Below are positions 25,101-33,264 of a stretch of DNA of 64,000 nucleotides, one piece after another. Position 1 is the stretch's first letter. Each line of letters starts with the position of its first letter. The translations under genes were made by a program, and so were the position numbers. The stretch is from the NCBI GenBank assembly GCA_963709665.1, contig CAVPWU010000002.1:682001-746000 (forward strand), in the 5' to 3' direction. The notes under the pieces were generated by a model that ran no database searches, had not been told where the DNA came from, and saw only the letters and a list, made by a program, of their open reading frames with translations. The DNA comes from DASZIT01 sp963709665 (lineage in GTDB: Bacteria > Actinomycetota > Acidimicrobiia > Acidimicrobiales > RAAP-2).

Positions 25101-25974
25101 TGCGGGCCACCCAGCGGCACCGCTGGTTCACCCGGGCCGACAACCGGGAGCACCGGCGACGGGCGCAGCTCCAGGAGTTCGCCCTCGACGCCGCCCGGGC
25201 CGACTTCGAGGCCCGCCATCCCGATGCCCGGTTCGGGCCGGTGGTGGCCCTGATCGCCGCCTACGAGGAGGAGGACAACCTCGGCGACGTGCTGAAGGGG
25301 GTGCCCACCCAGGTCGACGACCTCGAGGTCTCCACCCTGGTGGTGGTGGACGGGGGCCAGGACGCCACCGACCGGGTGGCCATCGAGACCGGGGTGTTCA
25401 CCTGCGTGCTCCCGGTCAACCTCGGCCAGGGGGCCGCCCTCCGCCTCGGCTACCAGCTGGCGGTGGCCGGCGGGGCGACCGGTACGTGGTGACCCTGGAC
25501 GCCGACGGCCAGAACGACGCCGGGGAGATCGGCACCATGCTCGAGCCGCTCCTCGACGACCGGGCCGACTTCGTCATCGCCTCGCGGCGGCTGGGGGTCG
25601 ACCAGACCACCGACCGGTTCCGCCGGGCCGGGGTCCGGCTGTACGCGGCCGCCCTCAACGCCATCGCCGGCCAGCGGCTGACCGACACCTCCAACGGCTA
25701 CCGGGCGTTCCGGGCCGAGGTGGTGGCGGACATCGGCCCCCGCCTCCGTCAGGACCAGTACCAGACGGCCGAGGTGGTGATCACCGCCGCCCGACGGGGC
25801 TGGCGGATCACCGAGCAGCCCACCGTGTGGCACCCCCGGGCCTCCGGGGAGTCGAAGAAGGGCGGCAACCTCTTCTTCGGGATCCAGTACGCCCGGGTGA
25901 TCCTCACCACCTGGGCCCGGGTGGCCCTCCGGCCACCGGCGCCGGCCCCCCACCGTCCGTCGGGGGGTCAGTAG
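25100..25974 (+). CDS. family 2 glycosyltransferase, frame-slipped
   Basis: The N-terminal frame begins MRATQRHRWFTRADNREHRR and includes VVALIAAYEEEDNLGDVL and NLGQGAALRLGYQLA. The C-terminal frame continues VVTLDADGQNDAGEIG, RLTDTSNGYRAFR and TEVVITAARRG-like segments, completing a DPM1/GtrB-type GT2 enzyme with DADGQ as the DxD-like motif. One base is missing near 25480-25485 (GACCGGTACG). It probably transfers a sugar from a nucleotide to polyprenyl phosphate or another carrier, making it a candidate partner of the PMT-type transferase at 49.2 kb (inference). Confidence 0.75.
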
Positions 25975-26665
25975 CGGCCGGTGGCGGTGACCGAACGGTC
26001 GTAGAGCTCCTGGAGCGACTCGGTGACCTGGGCGGTGAGCAGCCGGAGGCCGCTCCGCGACACCCGGCCCCCCTCGGTGCGGGCGGCCGGGACGATCGGC
26101 TCCCCCACCACCAGGTGGATCCTCCGGGGCCGGGGGAGCTTCTTCCCCTTCGGCATCACGGTGGCCGAGCCACCGATCCCCACCGGCACGATGGTGGCCC
26201 CGGTCCGGGCGGCCAGGAACGCCACCCCCTCGTGGAGGTCCTCCACCACCGGGCCGCTGCGCCGCTCCCCCTCCGGGAACTGGACCAGCACCTCCCCGGC
26301 GTCGAGCACCCGCTGGGCCCGGCGGAGCGCCTCGCGGTCGGCCGACTCGCGGTGGACGGGGAAGGCGCCCACCGACAGCAGGAACCGGCCGAAGCGGGGG
26401 TTGGTGAAGAGGCTGTCCTTGGCCATGTAGTGGAGCTTCCGGTCGGTCACCTCGGAGGCCACGAAGAAGTCGATGAACGAGCGGTGGACCGGGGCGAGGA
26501 TCACCGGGCCCTCGGTGGGGACCTGTTCCCGCCCCTCCACGGTGGTGCGGAAGGCGGCCCGGTTGACCAGGTGGACCAGCAACCGGAGCAGCCGGTAGAC
26601 GGGGTTGGTGGCGGTGTCGACCGCCGGCTCCTCGGCCGGGGGGAGAGCGGGGCCGACCCGGTCAC
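25968..26665 (-). CDS. 1-acylglycerol-3-phosphate acyltransferase-like, frame-slipped start
   Basis: The PlsC-type motifs HRSFID (HX4D) and FPEGERRSG are in one frame, whose first in-frame start is a TTG at 26582. Upstream sequence in that frame (PAEEPAVDTATNPVYRLLRLL) resembles the family N-terminus but lacks a start. A GTG at 26665 overlapping the cmk stop (GTGA), in the adjacent frame, would be the natural start. The two frames meet at a run of six G (26638-26643), so one missing base there explains it. It acylates lysophospholipid in membrane synthesis and ends the aroA-cmk operon. Confidence 0.75.
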
Positions 26666-27273
26666 AGCCACGCCAGCACCTCGTCGACCACCGCGTCGAT
26701 CGACCGGTCGGTGGTGTCGACCACCCGGGCCCCGTCGGCCACCTCCAGCGGCGAGACCGCCCGGGTGCTGTCCAGCCGGTCCCGGCGGGCCACCCCCTCC
26801 GAGCCCTCGTCGCTCCGCCGGCGGGCCCGCTCCTCGGGCGAGGCGGTGAGGTAGATCTTGAGGGTGGCGTCGGGGAAGACCACCGAGCCGATGTCCCGGC
26901 CCTCCACCACCCCGCCCCCGTGCTCGTCCACCCACCGGCGCTGCCGGTCGACCAGCAGCCGCCGGACGGCGGGGTTGGCGGCCACCGCCGACACCGCCCG
27001 GTTGACCTCCGGGCTCCGGATGGCCTCGGTGATGTCCACGCCGTCGGCCGTCACCTGCTCCCCCACCTCGATGGTGGCCGTCCCGGCGATGCCGGCCACC
27101 GCCTCGCCGTCGCCGGGGTCCACCCCACCGTGCAGGGCGGCCCAGGCCACCGCCCGGTACATGGCGCCGGTGTCCAGCCGGGGCAGTCCCAGCGACTGGG
27201 CCAGGCGCCGGGACACCGTCGACTTGCCGGCGCCGGCCGGTCCGTCGATGGCGATCACCCGGACCCCGGTCAC
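26662..27273 (-). CDS. cmk: cytidylate kinase
   Basis: The product is 203 residues from a GTG that overlaps the aroA stop. The P-loop GPAGAGKST, LDTGAMYRAVAW and VVEGRDIGSVVFP are cmk signatures; it phosphorylates CMP and dCMP. It lies between aroA and the acyltransferase in the operon scpA-scpB-rluB-aroH-tyrA-aroA-cmk-plsC. Length and all motifs are normal. Confidence 0.95.
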   Translation of the reverse strand: MTGVRVIAIDGPAGAGKSTVSRRLAQSLGLPRLDTGAMYRAVAWAALHGGVDPGDGEAVAGIAGTATIEVGEQVTADGVDITEAIRSPEVNRAVSAVAANPAVRRLLVDRQRRWVDEHGGGVVEGRDIGSVVFPDATLKIYLTASPEERARRRSDEGSEGVARRDRLDSTRAVSPLEVADGARVVDTTDRSIDAVVDEVLAWL

Positions 27274-28568
27274 CGGGCCCCCGTCAGGGTGGCCAGGTCG
27301 TCGAGGAAGCCGGGGTAGCTGGTGGCCACCGCCTCCCACCCCGAGACGGTGGTGGGTCGGGCGGACTGGGCGGTGGCGGCGATGGCGGCCGCCATGGCCA
27401 TCCGGTGGTCGCCCCCGGCCTCCACCGTCACCGGGCCGGTGGGTCGGAGACCGCCACCCTCCACCACCAGGTCGTCGCCCTCCACCCGGGCGGAGCCCCC
27501 CACCGCGTTGATCAGGGCGGCGGTGCCCGCCAGTCGATCCGACTCCTTCACCCGAAGCTCCCCCACTCTGCGAAACCGTGTCGGCCCGTCGGCCGTGGCG
27601 GCGGCCACCGCCAGGATCGGTACCTCGTCGAGGGAGGGGATCTCCTCCGCCTCCACCACCGTCCCGGTCAGGGGAGCGTACCGGCTGGTCAGGGAGCCCA
27701 TCTCCTCGTGCTCCTCGACCTCGATGTCGGCCCCCATCCGCCACAGCACGCCCACGAAGCCGATCCGTTCCGCCCCCAGGTGGACGTCGGCCACCGTCAC
27801 CCGGCTCCCCGGCACCACCGTCGCCGCCACCACCCAGAAGGCGGCCTGCGAGGGGTCGCCGGGCACCGTCCAGGCCTCGGGCCGGAGCCGGCTCGGCCGC
27901 AGGCGGATCCGTCGCCCGGCCCCGGTCTCGGTCACCTCGATGTCCGCCCCCGCCCGGGCCAGCATCGCCTCGGTGTGGGCCCGGGTGGCCACCGGCTCCT
28001 CCACCACCGTCTCCCCGTCGGCGTCCAGGCCGGCCAGCAGGATGGCCGACTTCACCTGGGCCGACGCCATGGGTGGGGTGTACTCGATCCCCCGGAGCGA
28101 CCCCCCGGTCACCGTCACCGGCGGGAGGCAGGTCGGTCCCCGTCCGGTGATCCGGGCCCCCATCCGGGTCAGCGGCACCTCCACCCGGTCCATGGGCCGC
28201 CGGCTCAGCGACTCGTCCCCGGTCAGGGTGGCGGTGACCGGCAGCCCGGCCAGCAGGCCGAGCAGCAGCCGCATGCCGGTGCCCGAGTTGCCGAGGTCCA
28301 CGGGGCCCTCCGGGGAGGCCAGGCGGGAGCGGCCGCCGTGCACGGTGGTCACGCCGCCCCGGCGCTCCACCCCCGCCCCCAGCGCCTCGACGGCGGCCAG
28401 GGTGCCCAGGACGTCCCCACCGTCGGAGAGGCCGGTCACCGTGGAGGTCCCCTCGGCCAGCGCCGACAGCAGCAGGGCCCGGTGGGAGATCGACTTGTCG
28501 CCGGGCACCCGGACCACGCCCTCCAGCGGTCGCCCGCCGGTCAGCTCCACCCGGTCGACGGCGCTCAC
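27270..28568 (-). CDS. aroA: 3-phosphoshikimate 1-carboxyvinyltransferase (EPSP synthase)
   Basis: The product is 432 residues. PGDKSISHRALL (22-33), LGNSGTGMRLL (92-102) and the C-terminal ESDRL and GD.HRMAM motifs mark EPSP synthase, which joins shikimate-3-phosphate and PEP in the shikimate pathway. It overlaps tyrA upstream and cmk downstream by 4 nt each. With aroH and tyrA in the same operon it co-expresses the path to tyrosine and phenylalanine. Confidence 0.96.
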   Translation of the reverse strand: MSAVDRVELTGGRPLEGVVRVPGDKSISHRALLLSALAEGTSTVTGLSDGGDVLGTLAAVEALGAGVERRGGVTTVHGGRSRLASPEGPVDLGNSGTGMRLLLGLLAGLPVTATLTGDESLSRRPMDRVEVPLTRMGARITGRGPTCLPPVTVTGGSLRGIEYTPPMASAQVKSAILLAGLDADGETVVEEPVATRAHTEAMLARAGADIEVTETGAGRRIRLRPSRLRPEAWTVPGDPSQAAFWVVAATVVPGSRVTVADVHLGAERIGFVGVLWRMGADIEVEEHEEMGSLTSRYAPLTGTVVEAEEIPSLDEVPILAVAAATADGPTRFRRVGELRVKESDRLAGTAALINAVGGSARVEGDDLVVEGGGLRPTGPVTVEAGGDHRMAMAAAIAATAQSARPTTVSGWEAVATSYPGFLDDLATLTGAR

Positions 28569-29728
28569 CGTCCGGGCCCCACCGGATTGGAGGTGGCCCG
28601 GTAGCCCCGCTCGGCCAGGGCGGCCACCAGCGGCGGGACGGCCTCGGCCACCACCACCAGGACCAGCACGCCCCGGTCCCCCTCCACCGAGTGGGCGATG
28701 TCGTCGTCCACGATGTTGACCCCCAGCTCGAAGGCCAGGGTGTAGATCTCCGCGAACACCCCGGGCCGGTCCTCCACCGGGACCCGGACCTCCATGAGGC
28801 CCTCGGCCTGGGGCAGCCGGTCGGCCAGGGCCCGCCGGGCCACCGCCGCCCGCCCCAGCACGGACAGGAGGGCCGGGTGGTCGTGCTCGGCCACCACCCG
28901 CCGGGTCTCCCCCAACGCCTCGATCAGGAGGTCGAGGGTGGCCACGATGGCGTCGGCGTTGTCGTCGCAGATGTCGGGCCAGATGGTGGGCTGCCCGGCG
29001 GCGATCCGGGTCATGTCCCGGAAGCCGCCGGCCGCCAGCTTGAGCAGGGCGCCGTGCTCCTCCCCCAGTCCGGCCGCCAGGTCCATCAGGGTGGCGGCGG
29101 TGAGGTGGGGCACGTGGGAGACCACCGCCACCAGGGCGTCGTGCTGGTCGGGGGCCAGGGCCACCACGTCCGCCCCCAGGTCGGCCACGATGCTCCGCAG
29201 CCGGGTGTAGGCGCCGGGCTCGGTGAGGGCGGTGGGGGTCAGCACCCAGGTGGCCCCCACGAAGAGGTCGGCGGAGGCGCCGTCCACCCCCACCTGCTCG
29301 GAGCCGGCCATCGGGTGGCCTCCGATGAAGCCGGGGTGGTCGACCGCCGCCACCAGGGGGCCCTTCACGCTCCCCACGTCGGTCACCACCGCGTCCGGCC
29401 GTCGACCGGGACGGGCCAGGAGGTCGGCGATCACCCGGCCGGCGGCGTGGACCGGGGTGGCCACCACCACCAGCGAGGCGTCGGGGTCGTCGCCGGCCAC
29501 GTCCAGCGCCCCCAGTTCCACCGCCCGGGCGGTCACTCCCGGGGCGGCGTCGATGCCGCTGACGTGCCAGCCGCGCTGACGCAGGGCCAGGCCCACCGAG
29601 CCGCCGATCAGTCCGGTGCCGACGATCAGCGCCCGGTCCGGGTCCGGCCCGCCGCTGCTCGACGGGGGTGGGGTGCCGATCGGGAGGGGGTGGGTGCCGG
29701 CGCCGCCCTCAGTCGGGGAGGTCGTCAC
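28565..29728 (-). CDS. tyrA: prephenate dehydrogenase with C-terminal ACT domain
   Basis: The product is 387 residues. The Rossmann motif GTGLIGGSVG (about 37-46), SVKG, GGHPMAGSE and HVPHLTAATL are TyrA-type; the C-terminal VRVPVEDRPGVFAEIYTLAF is an ACT domain that probably mediates tyrosine feedback. The N-terminal 30 residues are Ser/Gly/Pro-rich. The GTG at 29728 lies inside the aroH reading frame (20-nt overlap). It converts prephenate to 4-hydroxyphenylpyruvate. Confidence 0.92.
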   Translation of the reverse strand: MTTSPTEGGAGTHPLPIGTPPPSSSGGPDPDRALIVGTGLIGGSVGLALRQRGWHVSGIDAAPGVTARAVELGALDVAGDDPDASLVVVATPVHAAGRVIADLLARPGRRPDAVVTDVGSVKGPLVAAVDHPGFIGGHPMAGSEQVGVDGASADLFVGATWVLTPTALTEPGAYTRLRSIVADLGADVVALAPDQHDALVAVVSHVPHLTAATLMDLAAGLGEEHGALLKLAAGGFRDMTRIAAGQPTIWPDICDDNADAIVATLDLLIEALGETRRVVAEHDHPALLSVLGRAAVARRALADRLPQAEGLMEVRVPVEDRPGVFAEIYTLAFELGVNIVDDDIAHSVEGDRGVLVLVVVAEAVPPLVAALAERGYRATSNPVGPGR

Positions 29729-30074
29729 GGAGTCCCCTGGCGCCCTCGAGGTAGACGTGGTGGATCTCGGCGCGGGGGCGGTCGGTCTCCACGTGGAGCA
29801 TCACCCGGATGCAGCGGGGGGTGGAGCCGGTCACCGCCAGCTCCCGGGCGCAGATCAGGGGCACCGCCCCCAGGCCGGCGCTGCGGGCGGCGGTGGCCGG
29901 GAAGGTGGCGACGATGTCCTCGGTGGCGGTGAAGAGGATGGAGATGATGTCCTCCTCCTCCAGCCCGTTCCGCTCCAGGATCTGGCCGAGCAGGGCCACC
30001 ACCCGCTCGGTGATGTCCTCGACGGTGTCGGCGTCGACCGTGGTCGCGCCGCGGATGGCTCGCACGGTAGGCAC
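29709..30074 (-). CDS. aroH: chorismate mutase, AroH type
   Basis: The product is 121 residues starting VPTVRAIRGATTVDADT, the start of the monofunctional Bacillus-type AroH fold. ERNGLEEEDIISILFTATED and ICARELAVTGS, CIRVMLHV follow, with the family Arg/Glu catalytic residues in place. It converts chorismate to prephenate for the adjacent tyrA. The GTG at 30074 was chosen because the conserved N-terminus begins there; the frame continues upstream without family match. Confidence 0.9.
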   Translation of the reverse strand: MPTVRAIRGATTVDADTVEDITERVVALLGQILERNGLEEEDIISILFTATEDIVATFPATAARSAGLGAVPLICARELAVTGSTPRCIRVMLHVETDRPRAEIHHVYLEGARGLRDDLPD

Positions 30075-30085
30075 AGCCGGCCATG

Positions 30086-30847
30086 TTAGCCAGGGGCGGG
30101 TGGGAGGTCGTCCCTGGCCACGGCGGCCGAGGCCAGCGCCCGGACCTCGTCGATGGTCAGGGGGCGCCACGAGCCGGGGCCCAGGGTGGGGTCGGTCAGC
30201 GGGCCGATCCGGGTCCGGACCAGGCGGAGCACCGGATGGCCGACCGCCTCGCACATCCGCCGGACCTGCCGGTTCCGGCCCTCGTGGATGACGATCCGGA
30301 GGAGGGAGGGGGCCACGGTGGACACCCGGGCCGGGGCGGTCATCCCGTCCTCGAGCTCGATCCCGTCCCGCAGGCGGCGGACGTCGCCGGCCGTCGGCTC
30401 GCCCTCCACCTCCACCAGGTACTCCTTGGGCACCCCGAACGACGGGTGGGTGAGCCGGTGGGTGAGGCCGCCGTTGTTGGTGAGGATCAGCAGGCCCTCG
30501 CTGTCCATGTCCAGCCGGCCCACCGGGAACACCCGGGGCTCGGCGGGCACCAGCGAGACCACGGTGGGCCGTCCGTGGGTGTCCTCGGCGGTGCTCACCA
30601 CCCCCACCGGCTTGTTCAGCAGGTAGTGGACCAGGCCGGGCATCACCGGCAGCGGCACCCCGTCGAGCTCCACCTCGTCGACCGCCGGGTCGATGCGGCG
30701 GCCCAGCACCGGCACCTGGCCGTTGACGGTGACCCGCCCGGCGACGATCAGGTCCTCACAGACCCTCCGGGAGCCGAGGCCGATCCGGGCCAGCACCTTC
30801 TGCAGTCGCTCCCCGTCGCCCAGCGGGGCGGGGTCGGGCTCAGCCAT
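30086..30847 (-). CDS. rluB: rRNA pseudouridine synthase (RluB/RsuA family)
   Basis: The product is 253 residues. An S4 RNA-binding domain (RLQKVLARIGLGSRR, VCEDLIVAGRVTVNG) is followed by the synthase with GRLDMDSEGLLILTNNG (catalytic Asp) and EGRNRQVRRM. It isomerises a uridine in rRNA, in this genomic position usually 23S U2605. It overlaps the scpB stop by 8 nt, matching the conserved actinobacterial order scpA-scpB-rluB-cmk, here with aroH-tyrA-aroA inserted. Confidence 0.93.
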   Translation of the reverse strand: MAEPDPAPLGDGERLQKVLARIGLGSRRVCEDLIVAGRVTVNGQVPVLGRRIDPAVDEVELDGVPLPVMPGLVHYLLNKPVGVVSTAEDTHGRPTVVSLVPAEPRVFPVGRLDMDSEGLLILTNNGGLTHRLTHPSFGVPKEYLVEVEGEPTAGDVRRLRDGIELEDGMTAPARVSTVAPSLLRIVIHEGRNRQVRRMCEAVGHPVLRLVRTRIGPLTDPTLGPGSWRPLTIDEVRALASAAVARDDLPPAPG

Positions 30848-31412
30848 CCACGGCCGGACGCAGGCGCTCCTCGAGCTCGCCGACCAGCTCGGGGCCGGGG
30901 AGGAGGTCGGCCACCGGCGGGAGCTGCTCCAGACGGTCGAGGCCCAGCCGCTCGAGGAAGGCGTCGGTGGTGGCGTAGAGGACGGCCTGGCCCGGGCCGG
31001 TGGCCCGTCCGGCCGGGGCGATGTAGCCCCGGTGCTCCAGCAGCCGCACCACGCCGTCGACGTTGACCCCCCGCAGGGCGGCGATCTGGGCCCGCGACAC
31101 CGGCTGCTTGTAGGCCACGATGGCCAGGGTCTCGAGGGCGGCGGCCGACAGCCGGGAGGACACCCCGACGTTGGCGAACCGCTCCACGTAGGCGGCCAGC
31201 TCCGGGTCGGTCTGGATCCGGTAGCCGCCGGCGATCCGGACCACCTCGAAGCCCCGGCGCCCGGTGCGGCACGAGTCGGCCAGCTCCTGGCAGACCGGCT
31301 CGACCTGTTCGACGGGGAGCTCGAGGAGCTCGGCCAGCAGGCCGGGCTCCACCGGCTCGACGGCCACGATGAGGACGGCCTCGACGGCCCGGGCGTGCTC
31401 GGAGAGGGGCAC
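30840..31412 (-). CDS. scpB: segregation and condensation protein B
   Basis: The product is 190 residues from a GTG at 31412, two nt after the scpA stop. Two winged helices (AVEAVLIVAVEPVEPGLLAE; ETLAIVAYKQPVSRAQIAALRG) and GYRIQTDPELA identify ScpB, which with ScpA clamps the SMC ATPase on DNA. A C-terminal tail of about 20 acidic residues is typical of actinobacterial members. Confidence 0.94.
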   Translation of the reverse strand: MPLSEHARAVEAVLIVAVEPVEPGLLAELLELPVEQVEPVCQELADSCRTGRRGFEVVRIAGGYRIQTDPELAAYVERFANVGVSSRLSAAALETLAIVAYKQPVSRAQIAALRGVNVDGVVRLLEHRGYIAPAGRATGPGQAVLYATTDAFLERLGLDRLEQLPPVADLLPGPELVGELEERLRPAVDG

Positions 31413-31414
31413 CC

Positions 31415-32194
31415 TCAGCCCTCGTACTCGTCGTACTCGGCTCCCACCGGTACCGGCTCCCCGCGCCCGGCCACCCACTCGATCTCCAGCTCGCCGAAGG
31501 TCCGGCCCTGGTCGAGGGAGACCCGCCCCTGCTTGCACAGCTCGAGGAGGGCCAGGAACCGGACGATGACCTCGATCCGGGTGGACAGGTGGCCGGTGAG
31601 GGCCCGGAAGGTGGCCCGACCGGCCAGGGGCAGCCGGACCTCCAGCTCGCTGACCGCCTCGGCCACGGTGACGGTGTCCACCGTCACGTGGTAAAGGTCC
31701 ACGGTCGGCACCGGCTGGGCGGCGGTGGCCCGGTGGTAGGCGGCGGCCACCTGCTCGGGGGTGACCCCCTCCAGGAGGTCGGGGGCGTGGACCACGAAGC
31801 CGTCGTCCAGGCCGGCCGTGCGGGGGGCCGAACGGGCGGCCCGCTCCATCAGCACGGTGAAGGCGTCGGCGGCCGCCGAGTAGGCCTGGCACTCGAGGAG
31901 GCGGGCCAACAGCAGGTCGCGCTCCTCCCAGCCGATCAGCTCCTCGTCGGGCTCCACGTCGTCGGGCCCGGGCAGCAGGCGCTTCGACTTCAGCTCCACC
32001 AGCACCGAGGCCACCACCAGGAACTCCGAGGCGGCGGCCAGGTCGACCGCCTCCCAGGCGGCCATCTGCTGGAGGAAGGCGTCCACCACCGCCGCCAGGG
32101 GGATGTCGTAGAGGTCGACCTGGTGGGTGGTGACCAGGTGGAGGAGGGCGTCGATCGGCCCGTCGTAGACGGGGGTGGAGACGGTGGTGGTCAC
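31415..32194 (-). CDS. scpA: segregation and condensation protein A
   Basis: The product is 259 residues. The kleisin N-terminus YDGPIDALLHLVTTHQVDLY and C-terminal domain FRALTGHLSTRIEVIVRFLALLEL are diagnostic. It bridges SMC heads in chromosome condensation. The GTG at 32194 is supported by TATCGT (32203-32208) 8 nt upstream, divergent from trpS. It heads the eight-gene leftward operon ending at 25968. Confidence 0.94.
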   Translation of the reverse strand: MTTTVSTPVYDGPIDALLHLVTTHQVDLYDIPLAAVVDAFLQQMAAWEAVDLAAASEFLVVASVLVELKSKRLLPGPDDVEPDEELIGWEERDLLLARLLECQAYSAAADAFTVLMERAARSAPRTAGLDDGFVVHAPDLLEGVTPEQVAAAYHRATAAQPVPTVDLYHVTVDTVTVAEAVSELEVRLPLAGRATFRALTGHLSTRIEVIVRFLALLELCKQGRVSLDQGRTFGELEIEWVAGRGEPVPVGAEYDEYEG

Positions 32195-32202
32195 GGGTCC
32201 CG

Positions 32203-32208
32203 ACGATA
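32203..32208 (-). promoter_or_regulatory. -10 box of scpA operon
   Basis: TATCGT on the minus strand, 8 nt before the scpA GTG start. Confidence 0.4.
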
Positions 32209-32266
32209 CCGGGTGGGCCGGGCCCCGCCGTGCACCGTGGGATCCGGCGCCCCGCCCCACCACGCC

Positions 32267-32272
32267 TACGAT
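32267..32272 (+). promoter_or_regulatory. -10 box of trpS
   Basis: TACGAT, 8 nt before the trpS ATG at 32281; there is no room for a T-box or other leader. Confidence 0.45.
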
Positions 32273-32280
32273 GAGCGCCT

Positions 32281-33264
32281 ATGTCGAAGGTCCTCTCCGG
32301 TATCCAGCCCAGCGGCGATCTGCATCTCGGGAACTACCTGGGGGCGGTCCGGAACTGGGTGGCCGACCAGTACGTCCACGACGCCCTGTACTGCATCGTC
32401 GACCTCCACGCCCTCACCTTGGACATCGACCCGGCCGAGCTCCGGGCCCGCACCCACGAGACGGCCCTCGACCTGCTGGCCGCCGGCCTCGACCCCGGGG
32501 TGTGCACCCTCTTCGTGCAGAGCCATGTGGCCGAGCATTCCCAGCTGACCTGGCTGTTGGAGTGCGTGGCCACCATCGGCGAGCTGGACCGCATGACCCA
32601 GTTCAAGGAGAAGAGCGCCGGCCGCGACTCGGTGCGGGCCGGCCTGCACACCTACCCGGTGCTGATGGCCGCCGACATCCTCCTCTACGACGCCGAGCGG
32701 GTGCCGGTCGGCGACGACCAGCGCCAGCACCTCGAGCTGGCCCGGGAGCTGGCCAACCGGTTCAACCACCGCTACGGCGACACCCTGGTGGTGCCGGAGG
32801 CGGCCATCCCCACCATCGGGGCCCGGGTGATGGACCTCCAGCACCCGGAGAACAAGATGTCCAAGTCGGTCAACTCGCCGCTGGGGACGGTGCTGCTCCT
32901 CGACGGCCCGGACGAGATCACCCGCAAGGTGAAAAAGGCGGTCACCGACACCGACAACGACGTCCGGTACGACCGGGGCACCAAGCCGGGGGTGGCCAAC
33001 CTGCTCGAGCTGCTGGCGGTGGCCACCGGGCGCACGCCGGAAGCGGTGGCGGAGGGGTACTCCCGCTACGGGGACCTCAAGGCCGACGTGGCCGAGGCCC
33101 TGGTGGAGCTGCTCCGGCCCATCCAGGAGCGTCGCAGACTCCTGGCCTCGGACCCGGCGGCCGTCACCGACCTGCTGGCCGTCGGCGCCGACAAGGCCCG
33201 GACCACGGCGTCGGCCACCTACCGGCGGGCGGCGGACGCCATGGGGCTCCTCAGCCCCGGCTGA
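32281..33264 (+). CDS. trpS: tryptophanyl-tRNA synthetase
   Basis: The product is 327 residues of class I type. The HIGH variant PSGDLHLGN (10-18) and KMSKS (in ENKMSKSVN, about 197) are intact, with MAADILLYDA and VPVGDDQRQHLELAR. It charges tRNA-Trp. It is leaderless by promoter position and divergent from scpA. Its last 14 nt overlap the convergent YfhO-like gene. Confidence 0.96.
   Translation: MSKVLSGIQPSGDLHLGNYLGAVRNWVADQYVHDALYCIVDLHALTLDIDPAELRARTHETALDLLAAGLDPGVCTLFVQSHVAEHSQLTWLLECVATIGELDRMTQFKEKSAGRDSVRAGLHTYPVLMAADILLYDAERVPVGDDQRQHLELARELANRFNHRYGDTLVVPEAAIPTIGARVMDLQHPENKMSKSVNSPLGTVLLLDGPDEITRKVKKAVTDTDNDVRYDRGTKPGVANLLELLAVATGRTPEAVAEGYSRYGDLKADVAEALVELLRPIQERRRLLASDPAAVTDLLAVGADKARTTASATYRRAADAMGLLSPG

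Noticed and set aside
23269..25143. A 624-codon minus-strand frame opposite ispH, APH-like and HD genes
   Set aside because: Arg-rich and antisense to genes with clear catalytic motifs.
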